From: Dehalococcoidia bacterium
GTDB taxonomy: Bacteria > Chloroflexota > Dehalococcoidia > GIF9 > AB-539-J10
Direction of reading: 5' to 3'
DNA: 64,000 nucleotides
NCBI GenBank assembly: GCA_030615625.1
Contig: JAUWYX010000001.1
Location: forward strand, 224,574-288,573
The position numbers were made by a program, and so were the translations under genes. The first letter of the stretch is position 1. Every line of letters begins with the position of its first letter. The notes beneath the pieces were generated by a model. That model was not told the DNA's origin and did not search any database. It worked only from the letters and a program-made list of their open reading frames with translations. Positions 20,963 to 30,974 of this stretch are shown piece after piece.

Positions 20963-21169
20963 TAGACCAGGGCTTATCGTTAAAATGGCTGAAATACCGA
21001 ATTGCTATCCTAATTCACGCGCTACTCAAATCATCATTTTGTTGCCTCTTGTTATTTGATGTACATACGGAGTAAAATTCCATAAATACGTGGTTAAAAA
21101 ACTTGAGAAACGACACAGACGCTATCTCTGTATGGGTTTGGCGTCAGTCGATAACCAAAGAGGTGCACA

Positions 21170-21913
21170 ATGAATGAACAATCTGAACAACTGAGATTTG
21201 CAGTACTGATTGATGGTGACAATGCCCAAGCGTCTCTTCTTCCTCAAATCCTGGCAGAGGTCAGCAAAGTCGGGCTGATAACGGTCAAGCGGATATACGG
21301 AGACTGGACCACTACAAGCATGAATAGCTGGAAGGCTTCGCTTCATAAACATGCAATTCAGCCCATACAGCAGTTTAGGTATACGGTTGGCAAGAATTCC
21401 ACAGATAGTGCAATGATAATTGATGCGATGGATCTACTCCACAGTAACAATGTAGGCGGCTTCTGTCTTGTCGCCAGCGACAGCGACTACACACGACTGG
21501 CAACAAGAATAAGAGAGGCAGGTCTTTTCGTTATTGGAGTGGGGGAGAGAAAGACTCCAGAAGCTTTCACCAACGCCTGCAACCAGTTCATCTACTGTGA
21601 AAATCTAACTGGACCCGAGGAAATAAGAAGGAAAGCGGCAAAGAAAGAGAAGTCTGATGTATCTGACCCTTTAAACCTTCTTCTCGAAGGGTTCAATCTA
21701 GCTGCGAAAGAAGAGGAATGGATTCATCTGGCGGCATTGGGCTCCGTTCTTCGCCAATTGGCTCCAGCATTTGATCCCCGTACTTACGGTCATCAACAAT
21801 TACAGTCTCTCATTAAAAAATATCCAGAAACATTTACGCTCAAACGAGATACATCGAGAAAACCACCGGTGGTGTATGTCGCGCTAACGGCTCTTAAATC
21901 GGATGCAGACTAA
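21170..21913 (+). CDS. NYN (PIN-like) nuclease domain protein with C-terminal OST-HTH/LOTUS-like domain
   Basis: FAVLIDGDNAQ, KNSTDSAMIIDAMDLLHS, VASDSDYTRLATRIREAG; C-terminal winged-helix-like segment LGSVLRQLAPAFDPRTYGHQQLQSLIKKYPETFTL. Confidence 0.88.
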   Translation: MNEQSEQLRFAVLIDGDNAQASLLPQILAEVSKVGLITVKRIYGDWTTTSMNSWKASLHKHAIQPIQQFRYTVGKNSTDSAMIIDAMDLLHSNNVGGFCLVASDSDYTRLATRIREAGLFVIGVGERKTPEAFTNACNQFIYCENLTGPEEIRRKAAKKEKSDVSDPLNLLLEGFNLAAKEEEWIHLAALGSVLRQLAPAFDPRTYGHQQLQSLIKKYPETFTLKRDTSRKPPVVYVALTALKSDAD

Positions 21914-22376
21914 TCATGAACTTGTGTTAAACCCTAGCCTCACAATGACAATATGGGCGCGGAAGGTTTGAGGTAGAGAAACAGTCCACATAGATGCGGT
22001 TCACTTAACAGAGCACATGGTTACACAATAGCCAGAAAGTTCAGCTTACACATTTCATCTTAGTGTGGAATAACAAAAAGCCATTTTGTTTAGTTCCTCG
22101 TTTTGCATTGACCGGGACAAGCGACTGCACAAACCATCGGATTGCTAACTCTGTTGTTCATGACTAGGAAGGCTAGGAAAAGGACGCTTAGAGCTTGAGG
22201 CAAACGTAGACCTAGAATAGAGCCAGACGGGATTTGACAATCTTAATAATTGGTGTATAATGTATTTAATAGTTTAAGTTTAGGTTATTACAAGCTTCGT
22301 AGGATTCTGCTAGATTCATATCAAGTATTGGATGACCCAAACCCCAGCTAAAAATTTTGAGAAAGGAGGTCATCCA

Positions 22377-22682
22377 ATGAGTTTTCAGGACAAATCGATC
22401 CAGTGTGCCGATTGTGGGACTAACTTCACCTTCAGCGCTGAGGAACAAGAGTTCTTTCAAACCAAGGGCTATACTAATGAGCCCAAGCGCTGTCCCCCAT
22501 GCCGCCAGACAAGGAAGACAGAGCGGTATGGAAGTCGTGGTAACAGCTACGGACTCCCACGCCAAATGTTTCCTGCTATATGCGCCGAGTGCGGCAAAGA
22601 CACCGAAGTGCCTTTTGAGCCTCTCAATGGCAGGCCGGTCTATTGTAGCGATTGCTACAGTAAAGTCAGACTGAGTAGATAA
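22377..22682 (+). CDS. Small protein with two zinc-ribbon (CxxC) modules
   Basis: CADCGTNFTFSAEEQEFF..CPPCRQTRK and ICAECGKDTEVPFEPLNGRPVYCSDCYSK; strong RBS gaaaggaggt upstream. Confidence 0.88.
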   Translation: MSFQDKSIQCADCGTNFTFSAEEQEFFQTKGYTNEPKRCPPCRQTRKTERYGSRGNSYGLPRQMFPAICAECGKDTEVPFEPLNGRPVYCSDCYSKVRLSR

Positions 22683-22702
22683 TGCCGGTTTGACCATAGG
22701 AC

Positions 22703-22742
22703 ACATACACGGGCCGGGGATACCTGGCTCGTGTATGTTTAT
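22703..22742 (+). terminator. Terminator-like hairpin after the zinc-ribbon gene
   Basis: ACATACACGGGCCGGGGATACCTGGCTCGTGTATGT followed by ttata; a diverged equivalent follows the truncated paralog near 17208. Confidence 0.55.
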
Positions 22743-23064
22743 AAGATGTGATGATGTATCATCTCAATGGGAGTCTCGATACGTGAAGGTGACTCTCAAG
22801 ATTCCCTGTTGTGTCGCTTTCAAAGGATGGTGCAAATGAGTGGAATTTTGCGCGAGGCAAAGTCCCACCGCCATTTTCTAGGCAAGGGAGAGCTGGCACG
22901 GCGGAAAGCACAAAAAAGTGCCAGATAAAGGCACTCCAGGGCGCAGCCAATCCTCTTATTTCACCTCAGCCGCTTTTGCAAGATTAGCTTATCATCCCCG
23001 GGCGTATAGAAGTCAGGGATACAGGAAGATGCGGTAGCTCGGCTGGACGATTCCTGATTCCTGT

Positions 23065-23511
23065 TTAGATAGCGGCTCTTCCGAAATAAATTAGTACGAT
23101 GACGATGATGAGTAAAAACCAGTATAAAGCAGGGACCGGGCCCCACCACTGCTTGTGCCACCAGATTTTTCCTTTGCGGAAGTTTTTAATCCCATAATGT
23201 GGATTTAAAACAAACCACAAGAAGTCTTCTAGGAAAACCATACCTACATAAAAGCCAAGCAGCAGACTTTCTAACCGCCAACTCCACGGAACAAAAAACA
23301 ACGGCAGATGAACTATGGCAATCAGGAACAGCGTCATAAAAAGGTGGTAGCCAGTTATCGGGCGTCCACCCGCCAACTTGACAGGCCATCCCTTTTCTAT
23401 ACGCCAGCCAGGTAGCTTCGCTGCCCAACCATCCTTACCCTCGATTTGGATTTCCCAGAAGGCAAGTAGAAAGGCCAGGAAAACCATAAAAGCTAATAAT
23501 CCTATAATCAT
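23065..23511 (-). CDS. Hypothetical multi-pass membrane protein
   Basis: Several hydrophobic segments; no family recognised. Confidence 0.6.
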   Translation of the reverse strand: MIIGLLAFMVFLAFLLAFWEIQIEGKDGWAAKLPGWRIEKGWPVKLAGGRPITGYHLFMTLFLIAIVHLPLFFVPWSWRLESLLLGFYVGMVFLEDFLWFVLNPHYGIKNFRKGKIWWHKQWWGPVPALYWFLLIIVIVLIYFGRAAI

Positions 23512-23565
23512 TACTATCTTTCTCCGTGTTTTGTGGCTAGTTTACCATTTTCCAATCCGTTTTAG

Positions 23566-23793
23566 ATGAAATTAGTTACAAGAGAGGAACTGAAGCTAAT
23601 GAAGCCGCCTACAGAGAGAGAACTATGGGCACTGAAGTTAATGGACTCTACAAGTAACTACATTGTAGCCAGCGTTATGGACAGGCCTATCGGTAAGATT
23701 ATAGAGGCCGGGAAGCTTAATTTAGAAGGGTATGACGAATTTTTGGGACTGACGGAGAAAGCGTTAAGAGAAATGCTGGAGTTTGTTTCTTAA
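23566..23793 (+). CDS. Hypothetical small protein
   Basis: 75-aa ORF, no family recognised. Confidence 0.45.
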   Translation: MKLVTREELKLMKPPTERELWALKLMDSTSNYIVASVMDRPIGKIIEAGKLNLEGYDEFLGLTEKALREMLEFVS

Positions 23794-23801
23794 GGTCATG
23801 T

Positions 23802-25073
23802 CTAATCAACAGGTTGGACTGTGCCGCTAACCGGGGGAGTGGTTATCACCGACAGTAGAGCGGCAATAGCAAGGCCAGCAAACACAAACCATATCGGCTG
23901 GTAACTACCCAAGTTATCAAATACGTACCCGGCCAGGGGTGGGCCAGCTATGCTTCCCAACGCCATCATGCCTATCATGAGGCCGTGGATGGCGCCGAAA
24001 TTCTTTCTACCAAAAAATTCCCTTATCAAAGAAGCTCTCAGAGTATTGTTGCCACCGTAACCGATACCGAAAAGAATGAGGAAGGTAACAAGCAGCCGGG
24101 TATCTCCCGCGGAGATAAATCCAAAGCAGAGTAGACCCCCACACATCAGGGCAAAGGCGCCAGCCGCTACCCACCTCTTATCAACTTTATCTCCAAGCCA
24201 GCCCAAACCGAGGCGGCCGCCAATACTTGCCAACGGGATACCAGCAGCCACCAAGCCAGATATCGCCCTGGTGAAGCCAATGCTGCTGAGATAAGGCATT
24301 ACATGCGTAATCACGGCACTTAGTATTATGAACTGGCACATTAGTGCCAGCGTTATGTGCCAGAAGGCGCGGCTCTTTACGGCCTGTTTCGCTCCGACAT
24401 TCGCCTCGACAGTTTGTGCTGTATTCAAGCTGTTGGATATCGCAATGTTACTCATTTCACCATCAGGCAGATAGCCATACTGTTCGGGCTTATGCCTGAC
24501 TAAAAGAGACAACGGCAGGCATACAGCCAGCAGACCTATGGTAAGGAGGGCCAGCGTCATTCGCCATTCATACGTATCAATAAGATTGACTATAACTGGA
24601 ATTAGCAAGCCGCTAAATCCATAGCCACAAATCATAATCCCGGTGGCTATGCCTATTTTCCTCCGGAACCAGTTGGCAACTGCTGTCATCAACACCGTGC
24701 TGCTACAAGTACTCATGCCTATAGCCATTAACACGAAGGCTCCGTAGAACATGCCCAGGGAGGTAGTGCGACTCAGGAGCATCAAACCCAAACTGGTGAT
24801 AATCAGTCCGCCAAATAACAGTCTTCTTGGCCCCCAGCGGTCAACAAGCATCCCGACGAACGGGGCAAGAATACCCATCTCCATGCCGCGTAGCGAGGCG
24901 GCAAATGAAATCTGCGTGTAGCTCCAACCAAAGTCGTCCGCTAGCGGTTCAATGAGAGTAGTGAACCCATAGAAGACAACTCCACCCACGTATAGCGAAA
25001 TAAAGAAACATGCGACAACAATCCACCACCCATAGAACACTTGACGCGGCTTCCAATCTAAATTCCAACGCAT
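23802..25073 (-). CDS. MFS transporter (OFA/monocarboxylate-like)
   Basis: 12-TM-like hydrophobicity, GWWIVVACFFISLYVGGVVFYGF, FVGMLVDRWGPRRLL, GRLGLGWLGDKVDKRWV. Confidence 0.88.
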   Translation of the reverse strand: MRWNLDWKPRQVFYGWWIVVACFFISLYVGGVVFYGFTTLIEPLADDFGWSYTQISFAASLRGMEMGILAPFVGMLVDRWGPRRLLFGGLIITSLGLMLLSRTTSLGMFYGAFVLMAIGMSTCSSTVLMTAVANWFRRKIGIATGIMICGYGFSGLLIPVIVNLIDTYEWRMTLALLTIGLLAVCLPLSLLVRHKPEQYGYLPDGEMSNIAISNSLNTAQTVEANVGAKQAVKSRAFWHITLALMCQFIILSAVITHVMPYLSSIGFTRAISGLVAAGIPLASIGGRLGLGWLGDKVDKRWVAAGAFALMCGGLLCFGFISAGDTRLLVTFLILFGIGYGGNNTLRASLIREFFGRKNFGAIHGLMIGMMALGSIAGPPLAGYVFDNLGSYQPIWFVFAGLAIAALLSVITTPPVSGTVQPVD

Positions 25074-25256
25074 GACATGAAGGTTTCTATCTTTAATAGT
25101 TATGGAGAGGAGTCCTTCGGTGAAAAGCTCTTCAAATGCACCAATGTAACCCCAAATACTATCATTAATGTATGTAGTGCGTAAAACCCCCTTTGCAATT
25201 GGGCAGGCAAGCCTCTTTCTTTAAGAGAAGGAGTGTTATGTAAAGTCAGGCTGAAA

Positions 25257-25892
25257 CTATAATACTCTGGCAAAGAAGGCAGTCACCTTAGCAGCCAGGC
25301 TGGATTCATATCCCCACCAAAAGTGGTCCGCGCCTTCAATACTTTCGTACTCTTTGGGCTCAGGAAGATTCTGGCAAAATTCAAGGAACTGGTCAGTGGG
25401 TATAAGGTCATCCCTGCTTCCCGAGATAAGAAGTTTTGGCTTGGGGCAGCTCTTGAGGAAATCAAATTCGAACATAGGGAGTGGAGGCGAGACTGCAGCC
25501 AGAGCCCTGATTCGAGCATCGTTAAAGCCAACGGGAAGAGCGAAGCCAGCGCCAGCCGAATAGCCAGCAAGCCCGATTCTTTTAGAATCAACTTCCTTTA
25601 CCGTGCTTATAAAAGAAATGGCTGCTTCCACATCTTCGCGCTCACCTGTTCCCTGACCAAACTCCCCCTGGCTCCCACCTACTCCGCGGAAGTTAAACTT
25701 GAATGAAGCAAGCGATGCTTGTGTAAGTGTCTCAGAGAGGCTACAGACCACATTGTTATCCATACTGCCGCCGTAGAGGGGATGAGGATGGCAAACTATT
25801 ACTGCCGGGAAGGGTCCGGCACCTTCGGGTATAGCCAATATTCCTTCGAGGACAAGCTCACCGGAGGGGAAGCTTAATCTTGTCTTTTTCAC
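25257..25892 (-). CDS. Alpha/beta hydrolase (dienelactone hydrolase-like)
   Basis: VIVCHPHPLYGGSMDNNVV, GLAGYSAGAGFAL nucleophile elbow, GADHFW. Confidence 0.88.
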   Translation of the reverse strand: MKKTRLSFPSGELVLEGILAIPEGAGPFPAVIVCHPHPLYGGSMDNNVVCSLSETLTQASLASFKFNFRGVGGSQGEFGQGTGEREDVEAAISFISTVKEVDSKRIGLAGYSAGAGFALPVGFNDARIRALAAVSPPLPMFEFDFLKSCPKPKLLISGSRDDLIPTDQFLEFCQNLPEPKEYESIEGADHFWWGYESSLAAKVTAFFARVL

Positions 25893-25914
25893 TGTCCCTG
25901 TAAAAGCCGCGGGC

Positions 25915-26571
25915 TTATTTAACTATAACTTTAATCAATATGTCGCCGGGCGAGCCATCGCTTATCTGGCGAGCATTCCTCAATCTCACCACGCTGCCTG
26001 TTCTTACCCCGGCAGGAATCTTTACCTCCAGTCTTTTCCCCCTTCTCTTTAATACCTTCTTCACTCCCTGCAAAGCCTCTCCTCGGCTAATTGCAAGCTC
26101 ATAATGAACTTCCTCGGGTCTTCGAGCCTGGCCAAGTATTTCATCCAGATTGATTTCTTGCCCCGGCCAGGCTTCAAATTTTACTCTGCCAGGCCTGCCG
26201 CTTCTAAAAGAGAAAGAGGAACCTCTGCCCTTCAAGAAATCGCCAAATATGTCGTCGAGGAAATCAAATCTCAGGCCAGCCCCGCCGAAGTCCTTCATCA
26301 TTTCCTGAAAAGTGGTTCTGGTGAAAGGACTGCCGAAGATGTCGCCTATATTACCTACAGTGCCAAATTGGTCGTATTGCTTTCTTTTTTGAGGGTCACC
26401 AAGGACTCCATAAGCCTCGTTTATCCCCTTGAATTTCTCATTAGCCCATTTCTCTTTCCCGGGATTGCGATCGGGATGATATTGCATGGCCAGTTTTCGA
26501 TAGGCCTTCTTGATCTCTCCATCCGTGGCGTTCCTTGGTACGTCTAAAATCCCATAGTAATCTTTAGCCAT
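25915..26571 (-). CDS. DnaJ/CbpA-like J-domain protein without zinc finger
   Basis: [36 protein letters not shown]-terminal [14 protein letters not shown]; no CxxCxGxG repeats. Confidence 0.9.
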   Translation of the reverse strand: MAKDYYGILDVPRNATDGEIKKAYRKLAMQYHPDRNPGKEKWANEKFKGINEAYGVLGDPQKRKQYDQFGTVGNIGDIFGSPFTRTTFQEMMKDFGGAGLRFDFLDDIFGDFLKGRGSSFSFRSGRPGRVKFEAWPGQEINLDEILGQARRPEEVHYELAISRGEALQGVKKVLKRRGKRLEVKIPAGVRTGSVVRLRNARQISDGSPGDILIKVIVK

Positions 26572-26749
26572 TTACTCCAAGGCAATTGCCAGAATTTTGC
26601 TGTCTATCTGTCCCCCAGTATTCACAAAAATTATAGCAAAGCGGCAACATTAGCGTTAATCACCCCTTGTTGCTTTCCCTGCTAAAAGGAATTTTTAACA
26701 TGCGCGGATACAGCTGCCAAATTTGTTATAATAAGGGCCAACAAGGAGT

Positions 26750-26778
26750 TTGACAAACAGCTTTTTCCTTGCTATATT
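26750..26778 (+). promoter_or_regulatory. Predicted sigma70-type promoter upstream of acsE
   Basis: TTGACA (26750-26755), 17-bp spacer, TATATT (26773-26778); acsE ATG at 26827 with RBS cggaggt. Confidence 0.65.
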
Positions 26779-26826
26779 GCTATGGTTTATCCAAGACACT
26801 GAACCAATAAATCGGAGGTACTCGAT

Positions 26827-27714
26827 ATGGTCATTATTGGAGAAAACATACATGTCATAGCCCAGGCAGTTTCCACAGCGATAAGGGAGAAAGATGCCAA
26901 AGTAATCCAGGATTTAGCTAAAGCCCAATCTGAAGCTGGAGCCGATTATATTGACTTGAATGTTGGCCCCATGAAAAAAGACACCGAAGAGACCATGCAA
27001 TGGTTGGTCAACGCAGTTCAGGAGGTTACTGATTTACATTTGTCCATAGATACCCTGAATCCTGTGGCTATGGAGGTAGGTCTAAAAGCCTGCCAGAAGA
27101 GACCTTTGCTTAACTCTGCTTCGGGGAAGACTGACTCCAAAGAGAAAATGCTTCCCTTAGCTCAAAAATATAACTGCGATGTTGTGATTTCGGTGATGAC
27201 AGATAAAGGGATGCCCCCGGATGTTGAGTCCAAGATAGAGAGTATTATGGACACGGTGGCCTATGCCAATGAATTGGGGATTCCTAACGAGGACATCTGG
27301 GTTGACCCCATACTCCTCCCCATCAGCACCGCTGGAGAGGGACAAAGGTTCACTGTGCTAAATCTAGAATTTATCAAAATACTTGAGGATGTTTTACCTG
27401 GAGTTAAATCAACAGTAGGGCTTTCCAATACATCCAATGGTGTACCAGACCAGCTTAGGCCGCTTCTTAACCGCACCTACGCAGTTATGCTGGGTAAGAA
27501 CGGACTCTATTCAGCCATCGCTGACCCGCTGGACAAAGAGCTTATGAGGTTGATCAAGGGGGAGATGACGGGAATTGCCGAGCTTATTTATAAGACCATG
27601 GACGTGGAGGATATAGACCTCTCCTCCCTATCTCAAAAGGAAGTTGAGTACGTTAAAACAGCCAAGGTCCTTATGGCAGAAACCTTGTACTCCGATGCCT
27701 GGCTTGAAAGTTAA
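26827..27714 (+). CDS. acsE: Methyltetrahydrofolate:corrinoid/iron-sulfur protein methyltransferase
   Basis: VIIGENIHVI, QSEAGADYIDLNVGP, GLSNTSNGVPDQLRPLLNRTY; first gene of WL operon. Confidence 0.93.
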   Translation: MVIIGENIHVIAQAVSTAIREKDAKVIQDLAKAQSEAGADYIDLNVGPMKKDTEETMQWLVNAVQEVTDLHLSIDTLNPVAMEVGLKACQKRPLLNSASGKTDSKEKMLPLAQKYNCDVVISVMTDKGMPPDVESKIESIMDTVAYANELGIPNEDIWVDPILLPISTAGEGQRFTVLNLEFIKILEDVLPGVKSTVGLSNTSNGVPDQLRPLLNRTYAVMLGKNGLYSAIADPLDKELMRLIKGEMTGIAELIYKTMDVEDIDLSSLSQKEVEYVKTAKVLMAETLYSDAWLES

Positions 27715-27726
27715 GGAGGGTAAAGA

Positions 27727-28632
27727 ATGGAATATAAAGCACCAGTTGAAGCGTATACTGGGGTAGTTAGAGAGGTAATTATCGGGAAGGGAAAGAAGAG
27801 CTTGAAGATTGGGGGAGAGAATATTCTCCCTCTTCATTTTTTTGACCAGGGATCAAATCCCAATCCGGCAAAGTTTGCCCTGGAAGTTCTTGATATGGAA
27901 CCTCAGGATTGGCCAAAGCATGCAGTTGAGCCCTTCCAGGATGTAATTTCTGACCCGGTTAGCTGGGCTAAGAAATGCCAGGGCTTTGCTGTGGATGCCG
28001 TTTCACTTTTCCTTATGAGTACCGACCCAGCGGTCAAAAATGCTCCTGCTGACAAAGCAGCGGCATTGGCAAAAGAAGTGGCCGAGGCTATAGATGTGCC
28101 TTTAATTGTCTACGGCTCCGGAGACGAGAAGAAAGATGCTGAGGTTCTTCCCAAGGTGGCTGAAGTATGCGATGGAATGAACCTCCTTATAGGCCCGGCG
28201 CTTAAGGAAAATTACGAAGTGGTGGGTAGAGCAATTCTGGATCATGGGCATACGGCTATTGCTCAAAGTCCTCTTGATATCAATTTGCTTAAGGAGTTGA
28301 ATGTCAAGCTCAGTAAGTTCTTTCCCTCAGATAGGATTGTGATCGACTCCTTATCTTCTGCGTTGGGCTACGGTATGGAATATAGTTTCTCCTTGATCGA
28401 GCGGGTAAAACAGATTGGAGTTATCACCAAAGACAGTATGACCATGATGCCGATTATTGCCAATCTTGGTGTGGAGTGCTGGAAGACAAAACAGGCTAAG
28501 GAAAACAAGGAACAAGGATTGCTTTGGGAAGGAATAACAGCGCTATCGCTTTTACTGGCTGGGGCAAATATCCTTGTCTTAAGGCATCCCGAGACCTTGA
28601 AATTAATAAAGGAAACGATAGAAGCGAGGTGA
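27727..28632 (+). CDS. acsD: Corrinoid/iron-sulfur protein small subunit (bacterial-length)
   Basis: LPLHFFDQGSNPNPAKFALEVLD, IDSLSSALGYGMEYSFSLIER; 301 aa; operon context. Confidence 0.92.
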   Translation: MEYKAPVEAYTGVVREVIIGKGKKSLKIGGENILPLHFFDQGSNPNPAKFALEVLDMEPQDWPKHAVEPFQDVISDPVSWAKKCQGFAVDAVSLFLMSTDPAVKNAPADKAAALAKEVAEAIDVPLIVYGSGDEKKDAEVLPKVAEVCDGMNLLIGPALKENYEVVGRAILDHGHTAIAQSPLDINLLKELNVKLSKFFPSDRIVIDSLSSALGYGMEYSFSLIERVKQIGVITKDSMTMMPIIANLGVECWKTKQAKENKEQGLLWEGITALSLLLAGANILVLRHPETLKLIKETIEAR

Positions 28633-28635
28633 AGA

Positions 28636-30942
28636 ATGGCAGAAGTAAAAGGAATAACGCGGAAATTAAAAGAAATTCATGAGAAGATAAAAGCAGAGAT
28701 TCCCTGGGAGCCAGTAGGTCCCACCCCGATGCCTGAAATTCCCGACCTCAGAAATTGGGACATGAGGTTATTGAAAACATATGCGCCTTTTTATGCGCCA
28801 TTCTGTGATTTATGTTGCTTCTGTACCTATGGCAAATGTGATCTCACCGAGACAAGGAGAGGGGCCTGCGGTATTGATATAGGCACTCAGCAGGCAAGAT
28901 GGGTGCTTTTGGCTTGTTTGATGGGATGTTCCGCTCATAGTGCCCATGCCGGGCATATCCTGGAATTCCTGATTGAAAGGCACGGTCCGGATAAGAAGAT
29001 AGATTTAGGCGGATCGATCAATATCGAAGCACCGCACATAAGGACAGTTGTGGGCTTAAAGCCTGAGACTTTGGGTGACCTTGTAATAGCCATAGAATAT
29101 GTCTACAAAGAGATTACCCATCTTCTGGATTCCACTAACATGGGGCAGGAAGGGAGCTGCTTGGATTACGAATCGAAAGCTCTTCATGCTGGAATGCTGG
29201 ACCATGTAGGCATGGAAGTGGCTGATATTGCTCAGATTGTGGGATTCAATTACCCCACTTCAGTTGCTGATACACCCCTGATAGATTTGGGGTGGGCGGC
29301 AGTGGACAAAAGCAAGCCGGTAATCCTGTTTGTGGGGCATAATCCAGCTACTTCTACCGTAGTCATTGATTACCTCCGAGAGAATAATCTTTATGACCAG
29401 GTTGAAGTCTGCGGCGTCTGTTGCACTGCTCTGGAGACAAGTAGGTATTCTGATAGGGCCAAAGTTGTTGGTCCTTTTTCCCGGCAGCTTTTCTTCATCA
29501 GAAGTGGCATTGCCGATGTGATAATGACCGATGAGCAATGCATTAGGACTGATATGCCAATAGAGGCATCTAAGGCTGGGTCAGCGCTCATAGCTACCCT
29601 GGACAAGGTTATGTATGGACTTGAAGATGCCTCTGAGATGGATACTGAAGGCATAGTCAAACAGATGGTAGAGGATAAGAAGCATTTTGCCATCCTTGAC
29701 CCTCGAAAGGCAGCCGAGGTAGCGGCTAAGGTTGCCATGGAAATTGCTCCTCAGAGGAGAAAAGAATGGCTAACGGAAGAAGAGGCCAAGGAATTGGCCA
29801 AGAATTGTAATGTCTGTGGCATGTGTGAGCAGGTATGCCCTAACCTTTTCAACATTGGCGCTGGTATAGCTGAGGTCGCCAAGGGCAATTTTGATCTGAT
29901 AAGGGAGCAATTCAATCTCTGTGTTGGCTGTGGAAAATGCGAGGCAGAATGTCCTCGCAAGATTCCCATCTTCAAGATAATGCAGGTAGCAGCGAGCATG
30001 GAAAGTTGGAAGGTGAGAGCTGGGCGTGGTCCGATTATGGATACGGAGATAAGGACTGTCGGGGCACCTATAACTCTGGGCACAATCCCAGGAGTAGTTG
30101 CCATTGTGGGCTGCTCGAACTTTCCTGACATTCGAGACATTGCCGAGATGGTGGACGAATTTGCCAAGAGAAAATACATCGTGGTTGTTTCGGGCTGCAG
30201 TAGTATGGTTGCCGGGATGTGGAAGGATGCCGATGGCAAGACAGTTTACGAGAAATACCCTCCTGACTTTGAAGGCGGCGGTGTAGTAAACGTTGGCTCC
30301 TGCGTTGCCAACAGTCATATCACCGGAGCGGCAATAAAAATAGCTAATATCTTCGCTGCACTTCCTTTAAGGGGGAATTACGAGGTAATGGCTGACTATG
30401 TTCTCAATCGCGTAGGCGCTGTGGGAGTAGCCTGGGGGGCATACTCACAGAAGGCTGCTTCCATCGCTACGGGCTGCAACCGATTGGGCATCCCGGTGAT
30501 ACTCGGACCTCATTCCTCCAAATATAGAAGGTTGTATCTCTCGAGAAAGGAAGAGGACGATTGGAGAGTCATGGATGCCCGGAAGAAGGAAATTGTGGAT
30601 ACTGGAGAACCTTCTCCTGAGCATCTGGCCTATGTATGTGAGACTAAAGAAAAAGCTATGGTGATGATTCCCAAGTTGTGCATAAGGAAGAATGATACCC
30701 CTCAGGGAAGGGCGATAAAATTAAACCATTACATCTCCCTACACAAGAAGTACATGGGGGGTGGTCTTCCTGAGGACATTCAACTCTTCGTGCGCAGGGA
30801 TCCTGATATTCCTCTTGTCTATAAGAAAGAGGTGAGGGCATATCTACAGGAAATCGGCTGGCAACCCAAAGAGCCTGTTGGACTGCCTACCTTTATTGGT
30901 ACTTACCCCAGTAAGGTTCCTGTGGATGCAGTGATACACTAG
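28636..30942 (+). CDS. cdhA: CO dehydrogenase alpha subunit, archaeal CdhA type, with two 4Fe-4S motifs
   Basis: PFYAPFCDLCCFCTYGKCDLTETRRGACGID, CNVCGMCEQVCPNLFNIG and CVGCGKCEAECPRKIPI inserted ferredoxin-like motifs; 768 aa; followed by an epsilon subunit. Confidence 0.92.
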   Translation: MAEVKGITRKLKEIHEKIKAEIPWEPVGPTPMPEIPDLRNWDMRLLKTYAPFYAPFCDLCCFCTYGKCDLTETRRGACGIDIGTQQARWVLLACLMGCSAHSAHAGHILEFLIERHGPDKKIDLGGSINIEAPHIRTVVGLKPETLGDLVIAIEYVYKEITHLLDSTNMGQEGSCLDYESKALHAGMLDHVGMEVADIAQIVGFNYPTSVADTPLIDLGWAAVDKSKPVILFVGHNPATSTVVIDYLRENNLYDQVEVCGVCCTALETSRYSDRAKVVGPFSRQLFFIRSGIADVIMTDEQCIRTDMPIEASKAGSALIATLDKVMYGLEDASEMDTEGIVKQMVEDKKHFAILDPRKAAEVAAKVAMEIAPQRRKEWLTEEEAKELAKNCNVCGMCEQVCPNLFNIGAGIAEVAKGNFDLIREQFNLCVGCGKCEAECPRKIPIFKIMQVAASMESWKVRAGRGPIMDTEIRTVGAPITLGTIPGVVAIVGCSNFPDIRDIAEMVDEFAKRKYIVVVSGCSSMVAGMWKDADGKTVYEKYPPDFEGGGVVNVGSCVANSHITGAAIKIANIFAALPLRGNYEVMADYVLNRVGAVGVAWGAYSQKAASIATGCNRLGIPVILGPHSSKYRRLYLSRKEEDDWRVMDARKKEIVDTGEPSPEHLAYVCETKEKAMVMIPKLCIRKNDTPQGRAIKLNHYISLHKKYMGGGLPEDIQLFVRRDPDIPLVYKKEVRAYLQEIGWQPKEPVGLPTFIGTYPSKVPVDAVIH

Positions 30943-30974
30943 TGACAGGGAAAACGGGTTAAAAGGAGGAGAAA

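Noticed and set aside
29751-30318. Two long minus-strand ORFs (162 and 182 aa)
   Set aside because: Lie inside cdhA on the opposite strand, no recognisable domain; shadow ORFs
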